Origin: Leuctra nigra
Taxonomy: Eukaryota > Arthropoda > Insecta > Plecoptera > Leuctridae
NCBI GenBank assembly: GCA_934045905.1
Contig: OW203762.1
Span: forward strand, 1,364,001-1,428,000
Direction of reading: 5' to 3'
Length of the DNA: 64,000 nucleotides
Shown: positions 24,086-35,600 of the stretch, one piece after another
How positions within the stretch are numbered: position 1 is the stretch's first letter
Layout: each line of letters starts with the position of its first letter
The notes under the pieces: model-generated
Told to the model about the DNA's origin: nothing
What the model saw: only the letters and a program-made list of their open reading frames with translations
Database searches by the model: none
Position numbers and translations under genes: made by a program

Positions 24086-24895
24086 TTTTCAACTGTAGCT
24101 TCAAGAACGTATAACTTTTTCCTATTCAACAAAAATGTTTGAAACTTGCACATATTAAATGTTGGTATGTTTTCTACAATTAGGCAAACATTTCTGAACC
24201 CTACCTTTAATAGTTTTGATGTAGTGATTTCTGAAAATTGCACACATTACATTTGCATCTGCTTTCTATTAAGGTAGCACAACTGATGATATCTCATATC
24301 TTCCAAATAAGCCTATTTTTGGCAGAGGTATCAATAATCACTATTTACACGATACTGTGAAATATTAACAACTTCTCGTGTCTAGATTTTGAGATATTGT
24401 AGTTATAAATTCCTATTTTTAACATGTAGTCTTATGGGGGACATTAAAATCATGACGATTTCCATGCTATTTTTGAGTTTTGAATTTTACTGAGGTTCAA
24501 CGTTTTTTCAAAAAACTGATTTCTAGATAGATAGTTGGACATTCTATTAGGAAAAAAATTGAAAACAATACCAACGTGTGCTATTTTAAAAGTTATCAAC
24601 CAAAAACTAAATGATTTCCCTATACCTCCTGTGTTACAGTTTTGTTCATTCTCGGAAGGCAATAAATTGAAACCTCGCTATACGACAGGGGTTGCAAGTT
24701 AAATGACATTTTATGATTAATTTATGCTTAAATATAGTTGAAATGTAGGAAAACGTTTTCTTAACTTGTAATTTCAAGATTTTATTTTTTTGTATATGTA
24801 TAATGAAGGTACTACCTTAAGTGTTAAAGTTTCAGCTTTTTATCTGTTTTGTCGGAGTGACCTCACAAACAGGGGGATTTTTTTGCGCCACCCGG
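24086..24895. mobile_element. Diverged relative of the mariner-like foldback MITE
   Basis: The sequence from 'acttgcacatattaaatgtt' to 24230 matches the right arm of the element at 14132-14944. The right terminus TTTTTTTGCGCCACCCGG followed by TA matches its end. The left terminal repeat is missing or too diverged. Confidence 0.55.
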
Positions 24896-25387
24896 TAGGT
24901 ATCTATTTTTTACTCTAGTATTATAAAATGTTTGATATAATAAGATTTTGCAATTTCTAAATCAAAATCCATGTCATTGCGAGACGACACCCCCTCAGTT
25001 GTTTTATTGTTTCTATTATGCAGATAGCTCTTCAAGAGAGCCTTGGAAACAAAATTGACAGCTATCATTGTACGATCAAAATATCATTAGTACACTTCTT
25101 ATGAAGTACACTTGTTCAATCAATGATATCTGTTATAAATATTGTATATAATTTAATATTAATTTTGTAATAAATATTACAAATATCATCAATAGAACCG
25201 AATATTGACAAACAATTGCGGAGATCTTTTAGGGGATCTTATTTAAAATGTCAAGTTTGTGACTGAAATTCAATAGTATTACAAATATGAAAAGTACATA
25301 GTTAACAAATAGCATATTATTTGTCATAAACCGGGTATTTGTAATATAAGCGAACCTAAGCGACTCACTATTTTGAGTCACTTTCTT
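24896..25387. other. Intergenic, no gene recognised
   Basis: AT-rich sequence with no ORF and no repeat recognised. Confidence 0.4.
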
Positions 25388-25585
25388 CTCCTTTTTTTGT
25401 CTGGGGCTTAACGTCGCACTGTTCTGCAGCGAGGCTAATGGCGACGGATGGATGATTATGATGACGATTGGGAGATGATGGTGAAGAGTAGGTAAGGATG
25501 GAAGGTGGGAAGGAGGCGGTCGTGGCCTATTAGTAGGGTTCCTTCCCAGCATTTGCCTGTCGACTGAGGGAAAACCATGAAAACC
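25388..25585 (-). repeat. Dispersed repeat, inverted partner of 23836-24030
   Basis: The reverse complement of this interval matches 23836-24030 over its whole length. The pair flanks the MITE relative and could form a stem with a loop of about 1.35 kb. Confidence 0.6.
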
Positions 25586-26067
25586 TGTTCCGTACTTTCT
25601 TCTCCTCTCCTTGAAAGTTTTGAGTTTATTATTAGTTAAATTCCACTATTTCTGGTAAGGGGAGGGGCGTGATATTTGACAATATGTTACAACGTCGCAC
25701 TTCTCTAGGCTAGCGGCAAATGTTTTCGATAAGGGTACTTTCGGACAGCTGTGCTAGAGAACGAACGGTTCCAGGTAGTCTTTAGGTGATACGCCGAGGT
25801 AGCGTTAGGTATTACGCCGGTACATCCGGCGGCACGTACAGGGGGCAGGTAGCCAGCCTAACCTACATTTCACACAGCTCATGGTTGACATCTTGCGATG
25901 CTTTGCGTCTGGGTTGGGGAGGAACAAGGCAGTGATCCTCTGGACATTCGACGGTACAGGTCGCTCCCGGAGCGCACCTGAGCTCTGTACACGGTAGCCT
26001 CCGGCGCCGTCAGGATTTAAATAAAGTCAATATTCTCTATACCCCGTGTATTATTTATATGTGAGGT
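25586..26067. other. GC-richer stretch ending in an AATAAA signal
   Basis: The composition is more balanced than in neighbouring DNA. It ends with 'atttaaataaagtcaat', which resembles a polyadenylation signal. A solo LTR is conceivable, but no terminal TG...CA with a target duplication could be found. Confidence 0.3.
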
Positions 26068-26820
26068 CACCCTTCTTGGCTGAACACCACAAAAGTAGTG
26101 ATATCAAAAAATTGGCCAGGTCAATACTTCATTTTAAAAACCAAAATATACTTGGCGCATCGTGTATATAAACAGTATAGAAGTATATGCCAGAAATTAA
26201 ATGTGCCTAGATTATATAATATGAAAAACGATGCGCCAAGTATATTTTGGTTTTTAAAATGAAGTTTTGACTTCATTTCCGGTTTCGGTAATAATAAATG
26301 TAGATAATTAAAATTATAATAATAATTTTATTCCGATCGGTCTAGCTGTTTTCGAGATATGACGTCACTTTCGGTTTAAAAATGGCGACTTCCGTTTGGT
26401 TTTATAAAAAGGCACTTCAGACTCCAAAAGTGCATATGCGGTAAAAATTTCAAGTCGATTGGTTTAGCCGTTTAGGCTGTGGCGGTGATTGCGGTTTTTC
26501 CTGAAATCATCATCATCATCAGATAGTTTTTAAAAGAGGAGTAATTTCACTGTTTTCACGGCCTTTTAGCTCGCAAAAGGCATAACATGTTGTTCCCAAA
26601 TTTGGTATATGGTGTGGGGTGGGCCATAGCTCGAAATTAAGATATTTCGCAACAATGTAAGAATTTTTAATTTTGAGATCCAGCTGACCGAAAATGCCAC
26701 TTTGATGCTTACGGTAAAAGTGTTTGGTCTGCTCCTCAGTTTATGTATGCATTTACGGTATGTTGAGTGACTGTGAGTGTACTGTACGACTTAGCCGGGT
26801 GGAGCGACCGCTCCACTAGA
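26068..26820 (+). mobile_element. H1 Helitron-like element, internally deleted (copy 3)
   Basis: The foldback core ('cttggcgcatcgtg' and its inverse 'cgatgcgccaag') lies at 26140-26240. The first arm lacks its outer 80 bp. A truncated body follows, and then the standard 3' hairpin ending in CTAGA before T. There is no coding capacity. Confidence 0.75.
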
Positions 26821-26852
26821 TAACACAATCTCTCGTCAAGATAAAACTTTGA

Positions 26853-27475
26853 CTCAGTAAACCACAGTCGGTCGAATAGCTGAGCTGAAAGCCCGTCTGC
26901 CTGCTGAGTGTCTTCCCGTCAATTCAGTAAACCACAGTCGGTCGAATAGCTGAGCTGAAAGCCCGTCTGCCTGCTGAGTGTCTTCCCGTCAATTCAGTAA
27001 ACCACAGTCGGTCGAATAGCTGAGCTGAAAGCCCGTCTGCCTGCTGAGTGTCTTCCCGTCAATTCAGTAAACCACAGTCGGTCGAATAGCTGAGCTGAAA
27101 GCCCGTCTGCCTGCTGAGTGTCTTCCCGTCAATTCAGTAAACCACAGTCGGTCGAATAGCTGAGCTGAAAGCCCGTCTGCCTGCTGAGTGTCTTCCCGTC
27201 AATTCAGTAAACCACAGTCGGTCGAATAGCTGAGCTGAAAGCCCGTCTGCCTGCTGAGTGTCTTCCCGTCAATTCAGTAAACCACAGTCGGTCGAATAGC
27301 TGAGCTGAAAGCCCGTCTGCCTGCTGAGTGTCTTCCCGTCAATTCAGTAAACCACAGTCGGTCGAATAGCTGAGCTGAAAGCCCGTCTGCCTGCTGAGTG
27401 TCTTCCCGTCAATTCAGTAAACCACAGTCGGTCGAATAGCTGAGCTGAAAGCCCGTCTGCCTGCTGAGTGTCTTA
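26853..27475. repeat. 70-bp tandem array, about nine copies
   Basis: The landmark 'accacagtcg' recurs exactly every 70 bp from 26861 to 27421. The copies look identical by eye, so amplification is recent or gene conversion is active. Each unit contains TAGCTGAGCTG, which fits the RNA polymerase III A-box consensus TRGYNNANNNG, but no convincing B box follows. The array starts 33 bp after the end of an H1 element. Confidence 0.95.
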
Positions 27476-28130
27476 TCTTACAAAGTCTCAGCCAAATCCT
27501 CCCATTGGTTAAAATATAAACCTCTCATCTTTCCTGTGATTTTTGAAATTTAAACCAGAACGGAGTGACCGATTAACTTAAAACTTCGCATGACCATTGG
27601 TACCAACATTTTAGGTATTTTTTTTTTATAATTTTAGTCTATAATCTGTCGCTTTTTCAAACGTTTTTGTAATTTTAAGGACATTTAATTCCATTTTTGA
27701 TCTAGCGCATAACAAATCGGATGCAGTACTAAGGCGTCCCGATTAAGACGGCTTGGTAGTGAGTTTGACCTTGAAGAGTTTTTTAATCGATTTTTACCAG
27801 TATCTTTTTCCAGTGTAATTGTTAACAAAATAGCGCTATGGACGTGAATTCAGAACAGTTCAATGAAAATAATTACATAGTTTGGAATAAGTTATTAGTT
27901 TTATTTTGTCCAACAGGTGTTTAGAACCCGAAAATTACTGAGGTAAGCATCAATTTCTGTTATTTCGCGATGTAATTATAACTTTTACTGAACTATCGTT
28001 ATACGATTGACATATAAGTGCCTTGACTGAATGTCACACATAGCTGGAAGAGAAAATGGCGGATTGGGCATGCGCGTTTAGTTTATGTTTTGGTCTATTC
28101 AACGCGTTACGCAGAGCGAATTCCTTGTAA
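27476..28130 (+). mobile_element. H2 fragment
   Basis: The segment 'agccaaatcctcccattggt' and those after it match 12245-12420. The end near 28090-28130 carries a degraded H2 terminus ('caacgcgttacgcagagcg', then CCTTGT). The middle is diverged. Confidence 0.5.
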
Positions 28131-28398
28131 TAATTTTAGTCTTCATTTGACTCCTGTTTTGAAATACGAATACTCCTTTTCTTGTCACAATGAATATAAT
28201 TGTCAACAACCTACTCAGTCTTATAGCGAAGAGATCGGAAGTAGATTACGTCATTTGAAATCCCTTCTGATGATTTTGTTTCGCGGAACACAGACATCTA
28301 TGTCACTTGACTGCAAGAGCATGACCCAGGGCCCGCCTGTGTATCGGGGCCTCCCAGTCCCATTCAAATGATAACAGTCCCTCTGTGAATAGCTCAAA

Positions 28399-29399
28399 TG
28401 GGCCATTATCCCACTATATTAGTTTCAGACATTTTTTTTTCATAAATTTTTTTTACTTGTTTCATGTTGCATTAATTTTTTATTACTTATATTACTAATA
28501 TTACTTATATATTTAGGAAGCCATCTGGAAAGTAGCTTCGATCGATCCTCGGGTGTTTCGAAATTATTTACGATTTTGCATGATGAAACGTTCATTTTAG
28601 TAACCTCCGTCCCACACATATTTAATCCTACAATATAAAATATGTAACTCAGATTACTTGCTTATGGTATGTATTCGTAAGCTGATGATATGACTTATTA
28701 TAAAAAAAATTATCGTGACTTAGAAATACAAATAACTTAAAATGTGTGCCATAAGTACTTACTATTTTGACGGAATTTATCAAACTTCCACATTAAATTT
28801 AGTTTTGCACATGCAAATCACAGTGCAAATGATACAAACTAAATTAAAATGAATAAACTGTTGTATATATTATGAGGAAAAAAATATAAACAGATGCTAT
28901 CTACAGTATTTTAATTTTGTCGACAGTTTTAAGGGTGGGACAGTGGTTATTTCGGAAGGTCGGTAGTTACTTGAGTCCAATAAAATCATATTTATAGCAC
29001 TTAATGCAAGCATTTTTCTATTCTAACATACTATTGTACATATAATGGTAACTTTTAAAGCATCAGATCATGCACAAATGAAAATTTCTAAATTTTCGTT
29101 GTTCCCGGCCCCATTGAAATTACGGTTTTGGGACAGGAGTTACGCGGGACAGGAGTTACTTTTAAGAAGAAAAATGATGACTGTTATTTAGGGGTAGGTG
29201 CCACGGGACGGAGGTTACTTTTCACCTATAAAAGTAGCAAAATTGAAAATATTATTGTACATAAACACAAAAATAGTGATTGCAACATGTAGAGGGGTAC
29301 GTAATACAAATTTAAAAAAATATTTTCCTTCATTTTCTTTCAATTGCTTTTAGCAATTCAACTCGGACAGCAAAACTAATATAGTGGGATAATGACCCA
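28399..29399. mobile_element. Unclassified 1.0-kb TIR element
   Basis: TGGGCCATTATCCCACTATA (continuing to TTAGTTT) at 28399-28425 is answered by its reverse complement at 29373-29399, with one mismatch. That makes 27-bp terminal inverted repeats around 1001 bp. The interior has repeated words such as 'gggacaggagttac' and no ORF. The flanking bases do not give a clear target duplication. Probably a non-autonomous DNA transposon of undetermined superfamily. Confidence 0.65.
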
Positions 29400-29533
29400 A
29401 ATACGAAGACTGAATTTTAAATTGTTTACAGAATTTCGATTACCCCTGTTTAAAGTACCTCGCAAGCCTACTAATAACTGTACAATATGTTTACAATGCA
29501 AGCATACACACAATACAACATAATGCTGTTTAA

Positions 29534-30339
29534 TTGAGCGAGCGAAGCGAGCGTCTCCTTTTGGCTCTTTTGGCACGGACCTCTGTTTTTTTTTTTTTTT
29601 TTTTTTCTGTTACCTGACGATATAAAGGTCAGAGTTTTTCTTCGATCGAGCTGAAATTTTTCACACATGTGGAGACAACCTTTTCTGTTTGCAGACCCCA
29701 AAATTTTTTGAAATCCATTCTTTGGCTAAAATTTAAATAAACATCTCCTGATGGTAGGTTGAAAAATGTCAATGTTGTCGATAAAACTGATCAAACTCAT
29801 ATTTTGGCTATACAGGTCAGAGTTTTTCTTCGATCGAGCTGAAATTTTGCACACATGTAGAGACAACCTTTTCTGTTTCAAGAACCAAATTTTTTTGAAA
29901 TCCATTCGTTGGTTAAAATTTAAATAAATATCTCCTGATAGGCTGAAAAATGAAAACGGTCTTCGATAATTCTGATCAAACTCATATTTTGCATGATCTT
30001 TAAGACCAACATTGTCTCTTATTTTACAAAATGTCATCCCACTCAGTTAAGAACGTATGCTTTTATTGACATTTTTAATATCTGTCAGTAATGAAGTATC
30101 GAAATGAATGTTTTCCAGTGCCAATTGAATTGATTCTGATTTGCTTTATGAACCAGGTTCTTAGATGCTATTTTAAAGTTTCATGAAAAGCATTATATAC
30201 TTTTATGATGATTTAGTGATCATATTTCTATTCAATATGGATGTATATGTTTTCTGTGCGTTGTGTACGCATTTCCGTTTCGAGAATTTGCACGTACCCG
30301 TGCTCGCTCATCAACGCGTTACACTGAGCGTTTTCCTAG
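29534..30339 (+). mobile_element. H2 dispersed element
   Basis: It starts TTGAGCGAGCGAAGCGAGCG and ends GCGTTTTCCTAG before T, like the copy at 11954-12822. The interior contains a near-tandem duplication of the block 'cagagtttttcttcgatcga' (29632 and 29819). No ORF is conserved. Confidence 0.65.
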
Positions 30340-32104
30340 TATACAATTGACATTGCTTTGTCAATATTATGTCATTCCCCATGCGGTTCAATATACAGGG
30401 ATAATTTTAAGAGTTTCTGATTGGCTTGATCTTAAAAGTGGAACTTCTGTCAAGAATATACTCGTAGACTCGTACGGTGCTAGTTGTTTGTAATAATGGA
30501 TTCATTAATCTTTGTTATGAATTACAACAAATTCTCACTCCTATGACGAAGCTCTGGAACCGCTTTAAGACAAAACACTGCATGTAAATGCTTTCTAATG
30601 ATGCTCAACACTGAGTATATAAATACATCGCTTCAACACCCACAAGACCTGGCTAACATCTGAGATCTATGTGAACTTATTTCAGTCAATGACTTGTTTA
30701 GACGACAGTCAAATTCAACAAAGTGTTTCTCTGTCTCATAATTTTACGAGGTTAGTTCATTGAAAACGTCTTTGGAGCAAGAATCAATTTCCAAGTCATC
30801 CATTTGGCCGGCTTCCATCGCTTCAAGTCCTCCACATTGGTGACAGAAATAACTCTGTAATAATGATAATTGCAGCGCTAAACAAGCGAATCAGGTGGCG
30901 ACTTGCGATTAAAACATTCCGTTGTGACGTTATCCCACTTTAATGAACTACAACAGGTTTAATGCAGCAAGACGTTGGCAAACTTCTCAAACGCGCTGTG
31001 AAGTCTCAAGTGAGTTGCTCAACGACTCAACATTTCAGTTGAAAATGAGTTCGGTTTCGAAACGGGTAAACAATTATTGTCCCGATGCAGTTCTGTGAAT
31101 AATTAAAATGTAATCTCACTTACCTTTGTGAAGAGAAGATCGACAGATGGACTAATTGTAGGAATGCAACAGAAGAGTTCCACAAGGCTCGGTCCTGGCG
31201 CCAGTGTGATTATATTTTACTTAAATAAGACTTCTACTCTTCATTAATTATAATAAAACTGATAATAGTTCGAAGTGCCTCTATCAACTACCTATTGATA
31301 TCAACTCTATCAACAACCTATTGATATTAACTCTATCAACTATCTCTAGTCTGGGGATCTTACCGCCATTTAAATTCAAAATGTGTTTCCAAGTTGTTAT
31401 ACAAACTTTGTGAATGCAATAAGAAGTATGCTAGACTCTTTAAAATTATGTAAATACTGATATAAAAATGGCATATTAAACCAATTAAACGTAAGTATGT
31501 TCAATGCAATAATGTAACTAAAATCGATATCAATTGCATATTATGCATCTTTTGTTTGATCGGGATTGGAGATTCATAGCATCTTTTTGTATCGTAATAC
31601 ACAAATACTTTTAAAATCCAGAGTAATTACCAAGAAGATTTAACACACTCTATAACATTGAATCACATGGGCGAGATCGAGTGCATGTTTATGAGGAAGA
31701 GACTTGAGAGGGGATCAAAAGAGAAGCACTGAAATCGACATAATCATTATTTAATCAACATCGCCGTCCCAGATAACACCAAGGTACAAATATTGAAAGT
31801 GCGCTGATTCACTTCAAGTCCACACTCTAGGAGAAGTTAACATAAATCACAAGGTCCACGCAGCACAGAAGAGAGCGACATCGGAACTATCCCAGCTTTC
31901 ATTACACTACGAGTTAAAAGCACTTGGTACATGCCAGTATGGATTTTTATCCAAAATAGTATTTTTATCTCTATATATTATTTTGTTGAGAATGAAGTTC
32001 ATATTCGTGGTTGAACAACTACGAGGTTTGCGTTTAGAAAGTACAAAAACCCGCAGTGAAGAGAAGTGACGAATACAATGTATATGGCACAGGTTGTCAC
32101 TGTC
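30340..32104. other. Downstream flank or 3' UTR of the homeobox gene
   Basis: No ORF or repeat family was recognised. On the minus strand this lies 3' of the homeobox stop codon, so the part next to 32241 is presumably 3' UTR. I found no exact AATAAA on the minus strand close by, so the transcript end is not defined. Confidence 0.35.
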
Positions 32105-32114
32105 ACGTGACCAA

Positions 32115-32300
32115 GTCCCAACCTCTGTTCCGCCTCCACTGACGACGTCGTCGCGGCAGTCTAGAGCTCTCTCACCACCCTCTGTTCCGCATCCACTGAC
32201 GACGTCGTCGCGGCAGTCTAGAGCTCTCTTGCCGCCCCCAGCTAGCTGGACGGCGACACCGCCCTCTGTTCCACCTCCATGGACGAGGTCGTCGTCGCCT
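32115..32300 (-). repeat. 57-bp repeat at the C-terminal coding end (two copies plus a partial)
   Basis: The block 'ctctgttccgcctccactga' followed by 'cgacgtcgtcgcggcagtct' occurs at about 32118 and again near 32176. A diverged partial copy lies at about 32265 inside the coding end. On the minus strand the third copy encodes the final residues around SSMEVEQRA. The other two lie just after the stop and would extend the reading frame if the stop were lost. Confidence 0.8.
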
Positions 32301-32637
32301 CCCCCGGAGGACTCGCCACCTCCCCGGGGGGCTCCGGCGGTGGCTCGGCGGCGACGTTCAAGGTCAGGTTGGTGGCGACAACGACATGCTGTCGGAGCGA
32401 GTCCGGCTCCGAGAAACAGCTCTCCGAGACCGAGCCGTCCGGCGTGAACATGGAGGCGTTTGAGTGGTCGTCGCCGGTGCTGGGGGAGGCGGGGACCACG
32501 GGCTTGGAGGAGGGCAGCGGCTTCGTCTTGGCGGTGCTCTCCGGCTTGACGGCGCTCTTGTGCTCCGCCGCCTCCGCGTTGCTGATGTTGTCCTGCTTCT
32601 TCCACTTCGTCCGCCGGTTCTGGAACCAGATCTTCAC
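32242..32637 (-). CDS. NK-class homeobox gene, last coding exon (NK7.1-like)
   Basis: This is the 3'-terminal coding exon of a homeodomain transcription factor, a nuclear DNA-binding protein. It begins with VKIWFQNRRTKWKKQ, the end of homeodomain helix 3 with the WF-N-R signature and the DNA-contacting Asn51. About 116 residues follow, rich in Ser, Pro and acidic residues, ending SPSS and TAG at 32242-32244. The exon starts at 32637 after a TTGCAG acceptor in phase 0, between homeodomain residues 44 and 45, an intron position used by many homeobox genes. KKQDNISNAEAAEHK just after the homeodomain is what I associate with NK7.1. Slouch (NK1) is the main alternative, but it has a different continuation after KKQ. 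Helices 1 and 2 are not found in the window. The exon is GC-rich (many GCC and GTC codons), unlike the AT-rich surroundings. Confidence 0.85.
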   Translation of the reverse strand: MKIWFQNRRTKWKKQDNISNAEAAEHKSAVKPESTAKTKPLPSSKPVVPASPSTGDDHSNASMFTPDGSVSESCFSEPDSLRQHVVVATNLTLNVAAEPPPEPPGEVASPPGEATTTSSMEVEQRAVSPSS

Positions 32638-32664
32638 CTGCAACACAAACACTCAGGTCAGCGC
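32638..32664 (-). promoter_or_regulatory. 3' splice site of the homeobox exon
   Basis: On the minus strand the order is a branchpoint-like CTGAC, then CTGAGTGTTTGTGTTGCAG, then the exon GTGAAGATC. The tract is T/G-rich rather than purely pyrimidine. The same acceptor is repeated in every unit of the adjoining 63-bp array. Confidence 0.75.
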
Positions 32665-35600
32665 GGAACTCCGAGGCGATGGGAGAAGAAATCATTTCAC
32701 CTGCAACACAAACACTCAGGTCAGCGCGGAACTCCGAGGCGATGGGAGAAGAAATCATTTCACCTGCAACACAAACACTCAGGTCAGCGCGGAACTCCGA
32801 GGCGATGGGAGAAGAAATCATTTCACCTGCAACACAAACACTCAGGTCAGCGCGGAACTCCGAGGCGATGGGAGAAGAAATCATTTCACCTGCAACACAA
32901 ACACTCAGGTCAGCGCGGAACTCCGAGGCGATGGGAGAAGAAATCATTTCACCTGCAACACAAACACTCAGGTCAGCGCGGAACTCCGAGGCGATGGGAG
33001 AAGAAATCATTTCACCTACAACACAAACACTCAGGTCAGCGCGGAACTCCGAGGCGACGGGAGAAGAAATCATTTCACCTGCAACACAAACACTCAGGTC
33101 AGCGCGGAACTCCGAGGCGATGGGAGAAGAAATCATTTCACCTGCAACACAAACACTCAGGTCAGCGCGGAACTCCGAGGCGACGGGAGAAGAAATCATT
33201 TCACCTGCAACACAAACACTCAGGTCAGCGCGGAACTCCGAGGCGATGGGAGAAGAAATCATTTCACCTGCAACACAAACACTCAGGTCAGCGCGGAACT
33301 CCGAGGCGATGGGAGAAGAAATCATTTCACCTGCAACACAAACACTCAGGTCAGCGCGGAACTCCGAGGCGATGGGAGAAGAAATCATTTCACCTGCAAC
33401 ACAAACACTCAGGTCAGCGCGGAACTCCGAGGCGATGGGAGAAGAAATCATTTCACCTGCAACACAAACACTCAGGTCAGCGCGGAACTCCGAGGCGATG
33501 GGAGAAGAAATCATTTCACCTGCAACACAAACACTCAGGTCAGCGCGGAACTCCGAGGCGATGGGAGAAGAAATCATTTCACCTGCAACACAAACACTCA
33601 GGTCAGCGCGGAACTCCGAGGCGATGGGAGAAGAAATCATTTCACCTGCAACACAAACACTCAGGTCAGCGCGGAACTCCGAGGCGATGGGAGAAGAAAT
33701 CATTTCACCTGCAACACAAACACTCAGGTCAGCGCGGAACTCCGAGGCGATGGGAGAAGAAATCATTTCACCTGCAACACAAACACTCAGGTCAGCGCGG
33801 AACTCCGAGGCGATGGGAGAAGAAATCATTTCACCTGCAACACAAACACTCAGGTCAGCGCGGAACTCCGAGGCGATGGGAGAAGAAATCATTTCACCTG
33901 CAACACAAACACTCAGGTCAGCGCGGAACTCCGAGGCGATGGGAGAAGAAATCATTTCACCTGCAACACAAACACTCAGGTCAGCGCGGAACTCCGAGGC
34001 GATGGGAGAAGAAATCATTTCACCTGCAACACAAACACTCAGGTCAGCGCGGAACTCCGAGGCGATGGGAGAAGAAATCATTTCACCTGCAACACAAACA
34101 CTCAGGTCAGCGCGGAACTCCGAGGCGATGGGAGAAGAAATCATTTCACCTGCAACACAAACACTCAGGTCAGCGCGGAACTCCGAGGCGATGGGAGAAG
34201 AAATCATTTCACCTGCAACACAAACACTCAGGTCAGCGCGGAACTCCGAGGCGATGGGAGAAGAAATCATTTCACCTGCAACACAAACACTCAGGTCAGC
34301 GCGGAACTCCGAGGCGATGGGAGAAGAAATCATTTCACCTGCAACACAAACACTCAGGTCAGCGCGGAACTCCGAGGCGATGGGAGAAGAAATCATTTCA
34401 CCTGCAACACAAACACTCAGGTCAGCGCGGAACTCCGAGGCGATGGGAGAAGAAATCATTTCACCTGCAACACAAACACTCAGGTCAGCGCGGAACTCCG
34501 AGGCGATGGGAGAAGAAATCATTTCACCTGCAACACAAACACTCAGGTCAGCGCGGAACTCCGAGGCGATGGGAGAAGAAATCATTTCACCTGCAACACA
34601 AACACTCAGGTCAGCGCGGAACTCCGAGGCGATGGGAGAAGAAATCATTTCACCTGCAACACAAACACTCAGGTCAGCGCGGAACTCCGAGGCGATGGGA
34701 GAAGAAATCATTTCACCTGCAACACAAACACTCAGGTCAGCGCGGAACTCCGAGGCGATGGGAGAAGAAATCATTTCACCTGCAACACAAACACTCAGGT
34801 CAGCGCGGAACTCCGAGGCGATGGGAGAAGAAATCATTTCACCTGCAACACAAACACTCAGGTCAGCGCGGAACTCCGAGGCGATGGGAGAAGAAATCAT
34901 TTCACCTGCAACACAAACACTCAGGTCAGCGCGGAACTCCGAGGCGATGGGAGAAGAAATCATTTCACCTGCAACACAAACACTCAGGTCAGCGCGGAAC
35001 TCCGAGGCGATGGGAGAAGAAATCATTTCACCTGCAACACAAACACTCAGGTCAGCGCGGAACTCCGAGGCGATGGGAGAAGAAATCATTTCACCTGCAA
35101 CACAAACACTCAGGTCAGCGCGGAACTCCGAGGCGATGGGAGAAGAAATCATTTCACCTGCAACACAAACACTCAGGTCAGCGCGGAACTCCGAGGCGAT
35201 GGGAGAAGAAATCATTTCACCTGCAACACAAACACTCAGGTCAGCGCGGAACTCCGAGGCGATGGGAGAAGAAATCATTTCACCTGCAACACAAACACTC
35301 AGGTCAGCGCGGAACTCCGAGGCGATGGGAGAAGAAATCATTTCACCTGCAACACAAACACTCAGGTCAGCGCGGAACTCCGAGGCGATGGGAGAAGAAA
35401 TCATTTCACCTGCAACACAAACACTCAGGTCAGCGCGGAACTCCGAGGCGATGGGAGAAGAAATCATTTCACCTGCAACACAAACACTCAGGTCAGCGCG
35501 GAACTCCGAGGCGATGGGAGAAGAAATCATTTCACCTGCAACACAAACACTCAGGTCAGCGCGGAACTCCGAGGCGATGGGAGAAGAAATCATTTCACCT

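Noticed and set aside
23740..24114. 124-codon ORF
   Set aside because: It overlaps a dispersed repeat that also occurs inverted at 25388-25585 with a different frame structure.
25586..26067. Solo LTR
   Set aside because: It ends with an AATAAA-like signal, but no TG...CA boundaries or flanking duplication could be identified.
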